DNA of 64,000 nt from Chondrosia reniformis (lineage: Eukaryota; Porifera; Demospongiae; Chondrillida; Chondrillidae): assembly GCA_947172415.1 (NCBI GenBank), contig OX359201.1:2542001-2606000 (forward strand), read 5' to 3'. The notes under the pieces are model-generated. The model made no database searches, was not told the origin of the DNA, and saw only the letters and a program-made list of their open reading frames with translations. Below, piece after piece: positions 9,961-21,839 of this stretch (its first letter is position 1; every line of letters starts with the position of its first letter). The position numbers were made by a program, and so were the translations under genes.

Positions 9961-10181
9961 GCCAGATCTCCACTCACCACCCTCCGTAGTACATCTGCCA
10001 AGGCAGACTGTGCAGAGGGGAGTGCTTTCCACCAAAAAGTGTGGATGCCATCCGGCCCAGGGGCTGACCAGCTTTTTGCCTTTTTCAAGGCTTTCCTCAG
10101 TTTGGTATCATCAATGCTATCGGGACCTTCGGAGGAGGTTCTACCCACCCTCTTTTTGGTTTCCTTTAGGCATTCTTTCAC
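9459..10181 (-). pseudogene. In-frame chimeric ORF: LINE N-terminal part fused to Naiad RT C-terminus
   Basis: 240 residues. Residues 1 to about 73 (for example KSWSAPGPDGIHTFWWKALP, ending VVSGDL) match the R2-like LINE ORF of copy D. After the junction at about 9959-9964 the frame continues SISDIYPKELNLKK and FLDLDITITNNQF, the Naiad RT C-terminus, to its natural stop after RRPKGRLT. The fusion keeps frame across two unrelated retroelements. It is most simply a template-switch or nested truncated insertion; there is no sign that the product has a function. Confidence 0.75.
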
Positions 10182-10280
10182 CCCTGAGTCGTCTTTGTTG
10201 ACCTTACCAACAGTACCTACAATCTTTGTTCAAAAGTCTCTTACTACCTCAATTGAGGGAGCTTCATTGGAGGTAGGAAC
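9961..10280 (-). mobile_element. R2-like LINE fragment
   Basis: It corresponds to about 49440-49755 of LINE copy D (residues from VPTSNEAPSIEVVRDF to VVSGDL). Its 5' end abuts satellite at AACAACTAGTAC. Same strand as all other LINE copies in the window. Confidence 0.85.
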
Positions 10281-12116
10281 AACTAGTACATAACTATTAC
10301 ATAGAATTAGTGGATACAACTGGAACATACAACTAGCATATACCTAGTATATACAACCATGCAGTACATACAACTAGTACATGCACCTAGTTACTAGTAC
10401 ATACAACAAGTTACTAGTACATACAACTAGGACATACAACTAGTACGTACAACTAGTAACTACAACTAGTAAATATAACTTGTACATACAACAATTACAA
10501 AAAACTACTATATACAAGTAGTACATACAACTGGAATATACTACTAGTACATATAACTAGTAGATATATATTGTACATTAAACTAGTACATACAACTAGT
10601 ACATACAACTAGTGCACACAAGTAGTACATTAAATCAGTACATATATATAACTAGTATATACAATTAGTACATACAAGTACTACATACAATTAGTACATA
10701 CAACTAGTAACTACAACTAGTAAATATAACTAGTAAATATAACTAGTACACACAACAATTACACACAACTAGTACATACACTAGTACTTATAACTTCATA
10801 CAATTAGGACATACAGATAGTTAGAAGTCCATACAACTAGTACATACAATTAGTACATACAACTAGTACATACAATTAGTACATGCAACTTGTATTAGTT
10901 CATACAATTATAACCTACAACTAGTGACGAATACTTACAACTAGTACATAAAAGTAGTATATTCAACTAGACTACATACAACTAAAACCTAGTACATACA
11001 ACTAGTACATATAACTAGTAATAGTACATACAACTAATACATACAACAACTACATACAACTAGTGCACTCAACTAGACCATTAAATTTGTACATATAGCT
11101 AGTACAAACAACTAGAACATACAGCTATTACATACAACTAGTACATACAAGTAATACCTATACATATAACTAGTTACTAGTACAGACAACTAGTACATAC
11201 AACTAGTACATACAACTAGTGACTACAACTAGTAAATATAACTAGTACATACAACTAGTACATACAACTAGCACATACATCTAGTTCCTAGTAAATACAA
11301 CTAGTACATACAACTAGTACATAAAACTAGGACATACAGAGAGTTACTAGCACATACAACTAGTACATATAACTAGTACATACAACTAATTACTAGTACA
11401 TAGAACTAGTACATACAACTAATACATACAACTAGTGACTGCAACTAGTAAATATAACTAGTACATACAACTAGTACATACAACTAGTACATAAAACTAG
11501 GACATACAGAGAATTACTAGCACATACAACTAGTACATATAACTAGTACATACAACTAATTACTAGTACATACAACTACTGACTGCAACTAGTAAATATG
11601 ACTAGTATATACAACTAGTATATAAAACTAGTATCTAGTACATAAAATTAGTACATACAACTAGTACATACAACTAGTATATACAACTAGTACATACAAC
11701 TAGTTACTAGTACATACAACTAGTACATACAACTAGTACATACGACTAGTAAATATAACTAGTATGTACAACTAGTATATAAAACTAGTATCTAGTACAT
11801 AAAATTTGTACACACAAGTTGTACATACAAATAGTACATACAACTAGTGCATATATCTAGTTACTAGTACATACAACTAGTACATACATCTAGTTACTAG
11901 TACCTACAACTAGTACATACAACTAGTACATACAACTAGTAATTACAACTAGTAAATATAACTAGTACATTCAACAATTACACACAAGTAGTACTTACAA
12001 CCAGTAAAAATAACTAGGACATATAAAAAGTATATAGTGCTAGTATCTAGTACATAAAACTAGAACATACAACTATATAGTACATACAACATGTTCACAC
12101 AACTATTACATACAAC
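10280..12116 (+). repeat. 13-bp satellite array
   Basis: Tandem variants of AACTAGTACATAC, with diverged units (AACTAGTAAATAT, AACAATTACACAC, GTTACTAGTACAT). Units contain the palindromes ACTAGT and GTAC. No gene is present; short open frames are artefacts of the repeat. Confidence 0.97.
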
Positions 12117-12319
12117 TGTAGCATAGTCACTAACTACTGCATACATAGTAAACATCCTGTGATGATTTTAAATTGCTGCTGTATCTGTTGGTTTGTAATT
12201 TAGCTTTCTAGAACTTTCTGTGATATATATATGCTATTGTACAGAGCTTAATAATCATCTTTTACCCGAAAGTGACTCGAGTACGGTTGAGTAGTGTTAC
12301 GATAACATAACTCGTCACA
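12117..12319 (+). repeat. 5' LTR of gypsy B
   Basis: 203 bp, TG...CA ends. TTGGTGACCCCAACG follows at once (TGG at 12321-12323), a typical primer binding site position. Confidence 0.9.
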
Positions 12320-12364
12320 TTGGTGACCCCAACGTTCTATACCTCCCTGATACTGCTTCTCTCG

Positions 12365-13158
12365 ATGGCAACTCCGCAACCCGAAGGTACAAACCAACCA
12401 GCCGTGAGTCTTGCTGCCGTTCCCGTCAAGATTCCCCCTTTTTCGCCTGCTGATCCACAAGTTTGGTTTGCCCAAGTTGAGGCCCAATTCACAACCCGCA
12501 ATATCAGCTTGCAGAAAATGCGCTTCGACTATGTTGTCGCCTCTCTTGCCCCTGAATTCGCTACGGAAGTCCGTGATCTTATCCTCAAACCGCCAGAGGA
12601 AGACCCTTACGACGCCCTTAAGGAACAGCTAATCCGCCGCACAGCGGTTTCAGAACAACGCCGTCTTCAAATGCTTTTTAACGCTGAGGAACTTGGCGAC
12701 AGGAAGCCCACTCAACTTCTGCGACGGATGCAACAACTCCTAGGTGACTCCGCAGGACCAGAGCCAGATAGCTCCTTCCTTAGTAAACTCTTCTTGCAGC
12801 GCTTACCAGTATGGTTTTAGCCTCTTCAGGTAACGCTATGTCCCTCGAGGCTGTTGCCCAAATTGCGGACAAAATCGTAGAAGTTGCAACACCTACGATC
12901 TCCGCAATTAACACCACCCATATTTCATCGGAAGTGGACCAGCTACGGAAGGAAGTTGCACACCTCAGAGAGATTATCTCCTCCCTTAACACATCACCGG
13001 GTAGCTCCACACCCTCTCGCTCAAGAGGACCCTCGCCCAGCCCACACCCAGCCAATTCTACTTCTACCACCTGTTGGTATCATCGACGGTTTGGGGAAAA
13101 AGCTCGCAAGTGCAACTCACCTTGTGACTATTCGGGAAACGAGCCGGCCAGTCGCTAG
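12365..13158 (+). pseudogene. gag: gypsy B Gag, one frameshift
   Basis: The chosen start is ATG 12365 (MATPQPEGTNQP); an upstream in-frame ATG at 12320 lies in the primer-site region and is unlikely. VKIPPFSPADPQVWFAQVEAQF, then RDLILKPPEEDPYDALKEQL and LGDRKPTQLLRRMQQLLGD are the standard capsid segments of this invertebrate gypsy Gag type. A frameshift near 12805 separates LQRLP from MVLASSGNAMSLEAVAQIAD in the next frame, which ends with a proline/serine-rich linker and CWYHRRFGEKARKCNSPC, the single nucleic-acid-binding zinc site of the family. Confidence 0.88.
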
Positions 13159-13204
13159 TGGCAACGAGCGGTACTGGCCTACAAGCAAGTCGCCTCTTCT
13201 TTAT

Positions 13205-13364
13205 TAAGGAATGAGTAACTGGTATGCATTTTCTGGTGGACACAGGAGCTGAGGTGAGTGTTATTCCTAGATCTTTTACTGCAGGTACCCCTCAATCCTC
13301 TCCACAACCAGGGCTCACCTTACAAGCAGTCAACCACTCCCCTATTATGACTTTTGGTAATTGA
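13205..13364 (+). pseudogene. pol: gypsy B aspartic protease
   Basis: GMHFLVDTGAEVSVIP has the catalytic DTGA at 13239-13250. A stop follows at about 13364, and the link to RT is out of frame. It is short and was read by hand in the gap between Gag and the long RT frame. Confidence 0.75.
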
Positions 13365-13466
13365 ACACAGTGCCTTAATAGACATCCTCACACACCTGCA
13401 GGTACATGGTTTACTGACTCAGGAAGCATCTCCCAGCCCCGTCTACCAGACGTAGTTCCTCAGGAT

Positions 13467-15476
13467 GTGTTTGCAACCATTCTGGCTGAATTCCAGTCCA
13501 TAGTTCGTCCCCACCACAAGGAACAGCCCCTACAGCATGGAGTAATCAATCATATTAATACTACGGGTCCCCCAGTCAGTGCCCACCCTTGTCGGTTGCC
13601 TCCTGAGCGCCTACATATCGCCCATCAGGAATTTAACCATATGTTGGAATTGAGAATTATTCAGCCTTCTTCCAGTTCCTGGGCCTCACCTCTGCACATG
13701 GTCCCCAAGAAAGCACCCGGAGACTGGCGCCCTTGTGGAGACTATAGGGCACTTAACACAATCACGAAACTCGACTGCTATCCCATCCCTAACATTCAAG
13801 ATTTTGCTGCATCCCTCCATGGAGCCACCATTTTCTCTAAATTAGATCTGGTACGTGCTTACCATCAAATCCCTGTGGAGTCCGTTGATGTTCCAAAGAC
13901 CGCTGTCATCACACCATTCGGCTTGTTTGAGTTTCTACACATGCCATTTGGCTTGCGCAATGCCGCTCAGACCTTCCATCGTTTCATTGATCAGGTCCTA
14001 CGTGGTTTGCCCCACAGCTACGCCTATATTGACGATATCCTCATTGCTAGTACCACCAAAGAAGACCATAAAGTTCACCTCCGACAGGTCTTCACACATC
14101 TAAGTAAGCATGGGATCCTGATTAACCCCTCCAAGTGTGTCCTTGGTGCAGAGTCGCTGGAGTTCCTCAGGCATCATGTGGACAGACATGGTATTCAACC
14201 AGTAGAGGGGAAAGTGACAGTTATCCGACAGTTTCCCCAGCCCACCACCGGGCGCAAATTACGCCAGTTTTTAGGACTGATCAACTTTTACCATCGCTTC
14301 ATCCCTGACTGTGCAAAGATCCTACAACCACTTAATGTACTACTAGCTGTCCCGTCTAAAGGTGAAGACAAACACCTAATTTGGATGGAACAGGCTCTTT
14401 CTGCCTTTTACCTGGTAAGGGAGGCTCTAGCCAAGGCCACCCTTCTATTTCATCCACAACCTGATGCCCCCACTTGCCTTATTACTGACGCATCAGATGT
14501 GACTGTCGGTGCTGTACTACAACAACTTATAGGAGCAGTGTGGAGCCCTATTGCTTACTTTTCTAGAAAACTTCAGCCAGCTGAAACTAAGTATAGCACC
14601 TTCGACCGTGAGTTCCCAGCTATCTATTTAGCAATCTTTCGTCACTTTGTGGAAGGCAGGACATTTCACGTGATTACTGACCACAAACCCCTTACCTTTG
14701 TTTTCTCCATCCAGACTAAGCAGCATTCTCCTCGGCAGATACGGCACCTGGACTTTATATCACAGTTCACCACAGATATCTGGCATATCAAAGGTGTAGA
14801 CAACACGGCAGCTGATGCCCTGTCTCGTTTGGAGCTGGATGCATTGCATGAAGCTGGAGTCCCGGCCATTGATTTGAGGGCCATGGCTAAAGCCCAAAGT
14901 GAGGATACAGCATTGCATAATCGTGAAACCTCATCTTCCCTCACACTCCAGGAGGTTCCCAGTCCTACAGCAGATGTTACTTTGATGTGTGACACAACCA
15001 CTGGAGTTCCCCGGCCCTATGTTCCGCCTGAATTTCGTCGCAAGGTTATTGACAGTTTGCATTCCTTATCCCATCCAGGTATCCATGCTACTCAACGCCT
15101 GATAACAGCACGCTACGTCTGGCCTGGTATCAACACGGATGTCCGCAAATGGGCCCAAGCTTGTCTTCAATGTCAACGATCAAAAGTACATCAGCACACA
15201 GTTACACCAACATCCACCTTTGCAACTCCGGATGCCAGGTTTGACCATGTTCATATAGACATTGTTGGCCCACTACCATTAGTAAAAGGACACTCTTACT
15301 TCTTGACATGCGTTGATTGTTTCACCCGTTGGCCAGAAGCTATTCCTCTAACAAACATCTCTGCAGAGACAGTAGCGCAAGCTTTTGTTTTGGGTTGGAT
15401 TGCACGATTCGGTGTACCCCCACCATCACCACTGACCGAGGTGCTCAATTCGAGTCTGCCCTTTGGAGACAGTTGA
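13467..15476 (+). CDS. pol: gypsy B RT, RNase H and N-terminal half of integrase
   Basis: 669 open residues. [13 protein letters not shown] (about 87-97), motif [15 protein letters not shown] (D127), [14 protein letters not shown] motif B at about 159-168, catalytic YIDD at 187-190. RNase [17 protein letters not shown], then [14 protein letters not shown] segment, ITDHKPLT and [11 protein letters not shown]. Integrase: HHCC zinc site ([24 protein letters not shown]) and the first core aspartate in HIDIVGPLP. It ends by a frameshift at about 15415-15430, where [10 protein letters not shown] replaces the expected run into TDRGAQFES. The methionine given is internal to Pol; the original frame came from protease. 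Confidence 0.92.
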   Translation: MFATILAEFQSIVRPHHKEQPLQHGVINHINTTGPPVSAHPCRLPPERLHIAHQEFNHMLELRIIQPSSSSWASPLHMVPKKAPGDWRPCGDYRALNTITKLDCYPIPNIQDFAASLHGATIFSKLDLVRAYHQIPVESVDVPKTAVITPFGLFEFLHMPFGLRNAAQTFHRFIDQVLRGLPHSYAYIDDILIASTTKEDHKVHLRQVFTHLSKHGILINPSKCVLGAESLEFLRHHVDRHGIQPVEGKVTVIRQFPQPTTGRKLRQFLGLINFYHRFIPDCAKILQPLNVLLAVPSKGEDKHLIWMEQALSAFYLVREALAKATLLFHPQPDAPTCLITDASDVTVGAVLQQLIGAVWSPIAYFSRKLQPAETKYSTFDREFPAIYLAIFRHFVEGRTFHVITDHKPLTFVFSIQTKQHSPRQIRHLDFISQFTTDIWHIKGVDNTAADALSRLELDALHEAGVPAIDLRAMAKAQSEDTALHNRETSSSLTLQEVPSPTADVTLMCDTTTGVPRPYVPPEFRRKVIDSLHSLSHPGIHATQRLITARYVWPGINTDVRKWAQACLQCQRSKVHQHTVTPTSTFATPDARFDHVHIDIVGPLPLVKGHSYFLTCVDCFTRWPEAIPLTNISAETVAQAFVLGWIARFGVPPPSPLTEVLNSSLPFGDS

Positions 15477-16101
15477 TGAACTTACTGGGATCTCACCGAA
15501 TTCGAACAACTGCCTACCACCCTGGTGCTAATGGATTGGTCGAGTGTTTACATCGACAGCTGAAAGCAGGACTGATGACTCACTAACCCCAAGTGCAGTG
15601 GATGGACTCACTACCTCTAGTACTCTTAGTTATTCGTAAGGCATTGAAGGAAGACTTGAACTGTACCGTTTCAGAGTTGGTGTATGGCACCACCCTACAC
15701 TTACCAGGGGAATTTTTCAGCACCAGCCAGGATATTGGCACCGTAGATCCACTGGCCTATGTTTCACACCTCAGGTGTACCATGCAGCAACTTCGGGCTA
15801 AACCACCCCATCATCATTCTCAGCAGAAGGCACATGTGAGTCCAGCCCTTCATTCATGTACACATGTTTTGTTCGTCGAGATGCCATACGTAGATCCTTA
15901 CAGCATCCCTACAATGGTCCTTTCAAGGTTCTAAAGAGATCTGAAAAGTATTATTCTGTCAGTGTCAAAGGACAGCAGCAAGCCATCTCCTTAGATCGCT
16001 TAAAGCCAGCCCACCTTGACGTTTTACTCCTTGCTTCAGACCAGCTGCAGTCTACCTCTCCCACACCTCCAGAGACAACATCATCTGAGTCACCGTTATG
16101 A
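15420..16101 (+). pseudogene. pol: gypsy B integrase C-terminal half, frameshifted
   Basis: [20 protein letters not shown] holds the second catalytic aspartate and AYHPGANGLVECLHRQLK the glutamate, so the DDE triad can be seen, though in a different frame from its N-terminal half. A stop after GLMTH (15584-15586) interrupts it. The frame 15593-15934 continues the core (VIRKALKEDLNCTVSELVYG), and 15856-16101 has the GPY/F-type end HPYNGPFKVLKRSEKYYSV. Confidence 0.85.
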
Positions 16102-16176
16102 ACAACTCGTTCTGGACGGCGGGTTCATTTTCCGGACCGTTTCACTATATAATGTATCATTCGTTAGCTACTCACT

Positions 16177-16396
16177 GGAGGGGGAGTACTGTAGCATAGT
16201 AACTAACTAACTGCTGCATGCATAGTAAACATCCTGTGATGATTTTATATTGCTGCTGTATCTGTTGGCTTGTGATTTAGCTTTCTAGAACTTTCTCTGA
16301 TGTATATATGTTATTGTATAGAACTTAATAATCATCTTTTACCCGAAAGTGACTCGAGTACGGTTAAGTAGTGTCACGAAAACATAATTCGTCACA
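16177..16396 (+). repeat. 3' LTR of gypsy B with polypurine tract
   Basis: GGAGGGGGAGTAC (16177-16189) is the polypurine tract; the LTR runs 16190-16396 and ends GTCACA, followed by CAACTAGTTC satellite. Confidence 0.9.
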
Positions 16397-18797
16397 CAAC
16401 TAGTTCATACAACTAGTACAAACATCTACTTACTGGTAAATACTACTAGTACATAAAACTGGTACATGTAACTAGTACTTATAAATTGTAACTAAAACTA
16501 GTAAATATAACTAGTACATAAAAGTAGTATATAAAACTAGTATCTAGTACATAAAATTAGTACATACAACTAGTAGTATATACAACTAGTACATAAATCT
16601 AGTTACTAGAACATACAACTAGTACGTACAACTAGTACTATAACTACTACATAGAACTACTTACAACAACCACATAACAATTAAACACAACTAGTAAATT
16701 CAACTAATACCCTTAACTACATACACCTTGTACATACAACTAGTACATACAACTAGGACATACAGATAGATACTAGTACATACAACTAGGACATACAGAT
16801 AGATACTAGTACATACAACTAGGACATACAGATAGATACTAGTACATACAACTAGTACATACAACTAATTACAAGTACATACAACTAGTGTATACAACTG
16901 GTACATACAACTAGTACCTATATATACATACAACTAGTATCTAGTACATAAAATTAGAACACACAACTTGTACATACAACTAGTACATACAACTAGTACA
17001 TATATCTAGTTACTAGTACCTACAACTAGTACATACAACTAGTACATAAAAGTAGAACATAAAACAAGTCCATATAAATAGTTTATACAACTATTTACTA
17101 GTACAAACAATTAGTACATACAACTAGTAACTACAACTAGTAAATATAACTAGTTCATTCAACAATTACACACAAGTAGTTCGTACAACTAGTACAATTA
17201 ACTAGTACATACAAAAAGTATATAGTGCTAGTATCTAGTACATAAAACTAGTACATACAACTAGTACATACAACAAGTTCACACAACTATTACATACAAC
17301 TAGTTCATACAACTAGTACATACATCTAATTACAAGTACAAACAACTAGTACATAAAACTAGAACATGTAACTAGTACATATAACTTTTAACTAAAACTA
17401 GTAAATATAACTAGTCCATACAACAATTAAACACAACTAGTAAATTCAACTAATACCCTTAACTATATACAACTAGTACATACAACTAGTACATACAACT
17501 AGGACATACAGATAGATACTAGTATATACAACTAGTACATACAACTAGTACATACAACTAATTACTAGTACATACAACTAGTGTATACAACTGGTACATA
17601 CAACTAGTACATATACATACAACTAGTTGCTAGTACATACAACTAGTATATACAACTAGTACATAAAACTAGTGACTACAACTAGTAAATATAACTAGTA
17701 TATACAACTAGTATATAAAACTAGTATCTAGTACATAAAATTAGTACACACAACTTGTACATACAACTAGTACATACAACTATGACATACAACTAGTACA
17801 CACATCTAGTTACTAGTACCTATAACTAGTACATACAACTAGTTTATACAACTAGTAATTACAACTAGTAAATATAACTAGTACATTCAACAATTACACA
17901 CAAGTAGTTCGTACAACTAGTACAAATAACTAGTACATACAACAAGTATATAGTGCCAGGATCTAGTACATAAAACTAGTTCATACAATTAGTACATACA
18001 ACAAGTTCACACAACTAGGGCATACAACTAGTTCATACAACTAGTACATACATATAATTACTAGTACAAACAACTAGTACATAAAACTAGAACATACAAC
18101 TAGTAATTACAACTATCAAATATAACTAGTACATTCAACAATTACACACAAGTATTACTTACAACTGGTAAAAATAACTAGTACATACAACAGGTATATA
18201 GTGCTAGTATCTAGTACATAAAGCTAGAACATACAATTAGTACATACAACAAGTTCACACAACTATTATATACATACAACTACTTCATACAACTAGTTCA
18301 TACATATAATTACTGGTAAAAACAACTAGTACATAAAATTGGTAAATGTAACTAGTATATATAACTTGTAACTAAAACTAGTAAATATAACTAGTACATA
18401 AAACGAGTATATAAAACCAGTATCTAGTACATAAAATTAGTACATACAACTAGTACATACAACTAGTATCTACAACTAGTACATAAATCTAGTTACTAGA
18501 ACATACAACTAGTACATACAACTAGTACATACAACTAGTAATTACAACCGTCAAATATAACTAGTACATTCAACAATTACACACAAGTAGTATTTACAAC
18601 TAGTAAAATAGTTATTACATACAACAAGTATATAGTGCTAGTATCTAGTACATAAAACTAGTTCATACAACTAGTACATACAACAAGCTTACACAACTAG
18701 TACATACAACTAGTTCATACAACTAGTACATACATCTAATTACTAGTACAAACAACTAGTACATAAAACTAGTACATGTAACTAGTACATATAAACT
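16397..18797 (+). repeat. 13-bp satellite array
   Basis: Continues the array interrupted by gypsy B, same orientation. It holds local longer-period repeats: a 33-bp block (catacaactaggacatacag plus a spacer) three times at about 16740-16850, and recurrent blocks with AGTATATAGTGCTAGTATC at about 17215, 17940, 18190 and 18625. Confidence 0.96.
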
Positions 18798-18836
18798 TGA
18801 AAAACAAAAGCCTTAACGGAGAACCTTGTTACTTCT

Positions 18837-18856
18837 TGCCTTAGTGTACTAAGGCA
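18837..18856 (-). other. Conserved 3'-end hairpin of LINE copy A
   Basis: TGCCTTAG-TGTA-CTAAGGCA, an 8-bp stem with a 4-base loop about 40 bases from the element 3' end. It is also present in copies D (47001-47020) and B (34836-34855). Confidence 0.6.
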
Positions 18857-19068
18857 AGGAGGAGTATCTGGCTTGGACAACCCTCAGTCAGTTATGTTTT
18901 CTTTTCTTTGGGTTTTTAGCCAGAAGCCTCGGCTTTTCCTCCTTCCGACAGCAGCAGACGGGTGCACGTCGGGCCAAAGTTGACCGTCATAATAGGAGGG
19001 AGTACCTCCATACACCAATCCACCACTGCTTTCCAGAGGTCGACAGGCAAGGACTGGGACAGGACTAC

Positions 19069-19902
19069 TTATCGTCCAGGCCCCAATCCCTCAACAGATA
19101 GATGTCGCCTCAATATCCTCACAGCCGAACAGAGAACAGTTCTCTGCATGGCTCTTATCACTTCTACTGCACTTTTTGACAGCTTTGGAATTCCCCTAAG
19201 GTCTTCCAGGAGCGTGTCCACTGTCCCCAAAGCACCAATTATCATCGGGACTACCTTAATTCGGTAGCCCCTAAATTGTTTCCTCATATCAGCTGCCAGC
19301 TTCTGGTACTTTTGGAACTTCTCTTGCCATCTTCCATTAATATTGCTGTCAGTAGGAACTGACATCTCAATAATGAAGATGGACTTACATAGCCGATCCT
19401 CAACCACTAAGTCTGGCCTTCTTTCTGTCATTTCTTCATCTGTAGGGATACTAGGATCCCACAAGATTTTGACAGACCTATTCTCATAGACTGGTTTTGC
19501 TTCTAGTTTGTACCAGGGCTCTTCCTGCTTGAATCCATATTCTTTCAACAGTCTCCACAACACTATCAGTATTGCAAGGTCATGTCTCTCTTTGTAGAGA
19601 GAAAATCCCTTGGGCTCACACATGTTTAGTATGTGTTTGACCGTTTCCATAGCCTTGCCACATTCTCTGCACATTAGGAGGCTAGAATTCTTCACAATCC
19701 TATTTTGGTACCACCTAGTGTGCAGCACATCATCTTGGGCTGCGAGAATCAGAGCCTCAGTTTGAGGTCTGAGTCTCCCCTCAGAAAGCCACACATAAGA
19801 CTCCCTATTTGTGACTTGTCTGTGGTATGAGCCCTGGTGAGACTTTTTGGCTAGGTTACTTTTTAACCTTTCAGTCTGAGCCTCCCGGAGCTCTCGTGCC
19901 AC
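19069..19902 (-). pseudogene. LINE copy A: C-terminal part with zinc knuckle and restriction-like endonuclease
   Basis: 277 residues. CRECGKAMETVKHILNMC is the CCHC knuckle (CX2CX8HX4C) that precedes the nuclease in R2-group LINEs. RRPDLVVEDRL followed by IFIIEMSVP is the PD-(D/E)XK-type active site that nicks the target before target-primed reverse transcription. The end VEVIRAMQRTVLCSAVRILR matches copy D. It is separated from the RT part by the deletion and frame change at about 19905-19960. Confidence 0.88.
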
Positions 19903-19916
19903 TCTCCTCCATTCTC

Positions 19917-20762
19917 TTACACTATTAGGTGAGGGATCTGTCTTGGCAATCTGTCAATGGCAGAGTTATAGTGATGGCACTGGTACTTTCTCATGATCTT
20001 TCTCACCATTCGGTCCAGTTTTGGAAGCTCACTTTGAGTCCACTTCAAAACTGGGTAAGAGTATCTCAATAGAGAGGCACACAACATGTTAGAGGCTTCT
20101 GCAGCATTCTTACCATTGAGGTGAGAGCCCCACACTTTGTGGAGTCTCCTCCTCAATTCGTTGATCAAGCAAGCTTTGACCTTGCTGTCATCTACCTCAA
20201 AGAGTTGTTCTAGCCCTAGGTACTTATAGGTAGTACCTTTTTCAAGGCTCCTTATGGATTCTTCACTGCGTTCAGGGTTGTCTGGGCCAGCCAGAACTTT
20301 CCCCTTTTGCATGTGAGCTGTTCCACACTTTCTCACTCCAAACCTCATGCCAATGGCATTTGAGGTTTTCTCCACACATTCCATGGCTTCCCTGAGTTTA
20401 TCAGGCCCTCCAGCATATATCTTAAGGTCATCCATGTACAACAAGTGTGACATGGTATTCCTTTCCCCATCATGCCAGAGGGTATATCCCTTGGTTCTGT
20501 TAAGAACTTGGGATATGGGAGCTATGGCCAGACAAAAGAGGAGTGGCGATAAGGAGTCTCCTTGGAAGAGTCCCCTGTTATATTTAACAGGGGTGCTCCT
20601 AACCACCTTCCCTGCAGTCCTCAACTCAAGCACAGTAGCCCAGTGTTTGGAGAAGAGCTCTATAGACCTCCGGATCCAACCTGGGCACTCTGGGGACTCT
20701 GTCATATGCCTTCTCATAATCGATCCATGCCACACTAAGTGGCTTGCCCATAATTTTGGCAT
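19917..20762 (-). pseudogene. LINE copy A: reverse transcriptase palm and thumb
   Basis: 281 residues. RT motif B region NRGLFQGDSLSPLLFCLAIAP and motif C YMDDLKIYAGG are intact; the start of the frame is aberrant (MPKLWASHLVWHGS) because of a small deletion that removes motif A in this frame. Then KVWGSHLNGKNAAEASNMLC leads to the thumb region. It ends at IDRLPRQIPHLIV, where the large deletion against copy D starts. Confidence 0.88.
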
Positions 20763-20927
20763 CTAGACCGATTGATTGATCCAGCAGTAGATAGTCCACA
20801 CAGCCCCACCTTTCCTCATGGCCCTTTAGGCCACAGGCAAAAGATCATTAGTGTAGGTGTAAGTGAGTAGTTCTGACGCAATGTATGCTGTGACAGCCTT
20901 GTACATTGGGTTGAGACACACAATAGG

Positions 20928-21839
20928 TCAGTAGTTGGCCGCACTTTTCGGGTCACCCTTTTTGGGGATGAGTAGAGTGCGACCCCTTGTAAGCCAGTCT
21001 GGGACTGACAGATCTCTGCTCACCACCCTCCGTAGTACATCTGCCAAGGCAGACTGTGCAGAGGGGAGTGCTTTCCACCAAAAAGTGTGGATGCCATCCG
21101 GCCCAGGGGCTGACCAGCTTTTTGCCTTTTTCAAGGCCTTCCTCAGTTTGGTCTCATCAATGCTATCGGGACCTTCAGAGGAGGTTCTACCCACCCTCTT
21201 TTTGGTTTCCTTTAGCCATTCTTTCACCCCTGGGTCGTCTTTGTTGACCTTACCAACAGTACCTACAATCTTTGTCCAAAAGTCCCTTACTACCTCAATT
21301 GAGGGAGCTTCATTGGAGGTTGGAACATTGCCATTCATCCGGAACTTCCTTTGGGTATTCCAAAGGTGGTTTTGTTCCTGGAATTTCCTGCGTTCAGCCG
21401 ATCTTCGCTCTTGTAGGGTCCAGACCCTGAGTTTCCCCAGTGTCTTTTCCCGAGCTCTGATCAGCACCTTCATGTTTAATGAATGGAACTCCCTCCGAAG
21501 CTTTCTTTGGAGTACTTTCTGGTGTTTGGTCATAGGATTATTATTCTGTTGACGCACTATTTCCACATCCAACCAGGCAAGCAGTCTTCTAAACCTAAGG
21601 CCCTTGGCCTTCCTGTCACTTATGTGACCTTCCTGTCTCTTACTTCCCTTCTGATTGTCCGATTTCCTTCCCTGGTTGCATGGCTGTGATTCGTTGGTTG
21701 TTTTTCCCCTCACAGCCATAGCAACAGAGTAGACCTGGCAGTTCAGGTGCCAGGCCGACCTAGGGCCTTCCTGCCACTCTTTCTCCACCCAATCATTGGC
21801 CTCCTGGAGCAGTGTCGTATCAACATGGTTGAACCGCAC
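20928..21839 (-). pseudogene. LINE copy A: region between DNA-binding domain and RT
   Basis: 303 residues that match copy D almost throughout. Basic, probably helical stretches (KKRVGRTSSEGPD, LRKALKKAKSWSAPGPDGIH, the start of RT motif 1/2) and LTRGRTLLIPKKGDPKSAANY. SAPGPDGI is the usual beginning of non-LTR RT. It opens at MRFNHVDTTLL because of a frame change with the upstream N-terminal piece near 21840. Confidence 0.85.

Larger units (their letters stand above)
12117..16396 (+). mobile_element. Ty3/gypsy LTR retrotransposon B, nearly complete, inserted in satellite
   Basis: LTRs at 12117-12319 and 16190-16396 start TGTAGCATAG and end GTCACA. Flanks show CAAC on both sides (12113-12116 and 16397-16400), a likely 4-bp duplication within the satellite. 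Gag, protease, RT, RNase H and integrase follow in order with only a few frameshifts. The two LTRs differ by about 14 substitutions and one 4-bp indel by eye, so the insertion is not recent. Confidence 0.95.

Noticed and set aside
10280..12116. CRISPR-like regular repeats
   Set aside because: Units are 13 bp, directly adjacent and without unique spacers; the surroundings are eukaryotic retroelements. It is a satellite.
12320..12364. Upstream ATG of gypsy B Gag (MVTPTFYTSLILLLS)
   Set aside because: It overlaps the primer binding site; the family-typical start MATPQPEG lies 45 bases downstream.
20935..21552. Long plus-strand ORFs opposite the LINE (also 49363-49980, 18962-19267, 48739-49116)
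   Set aside because: They are antisense shadows of the LINE protein and change with its codons.
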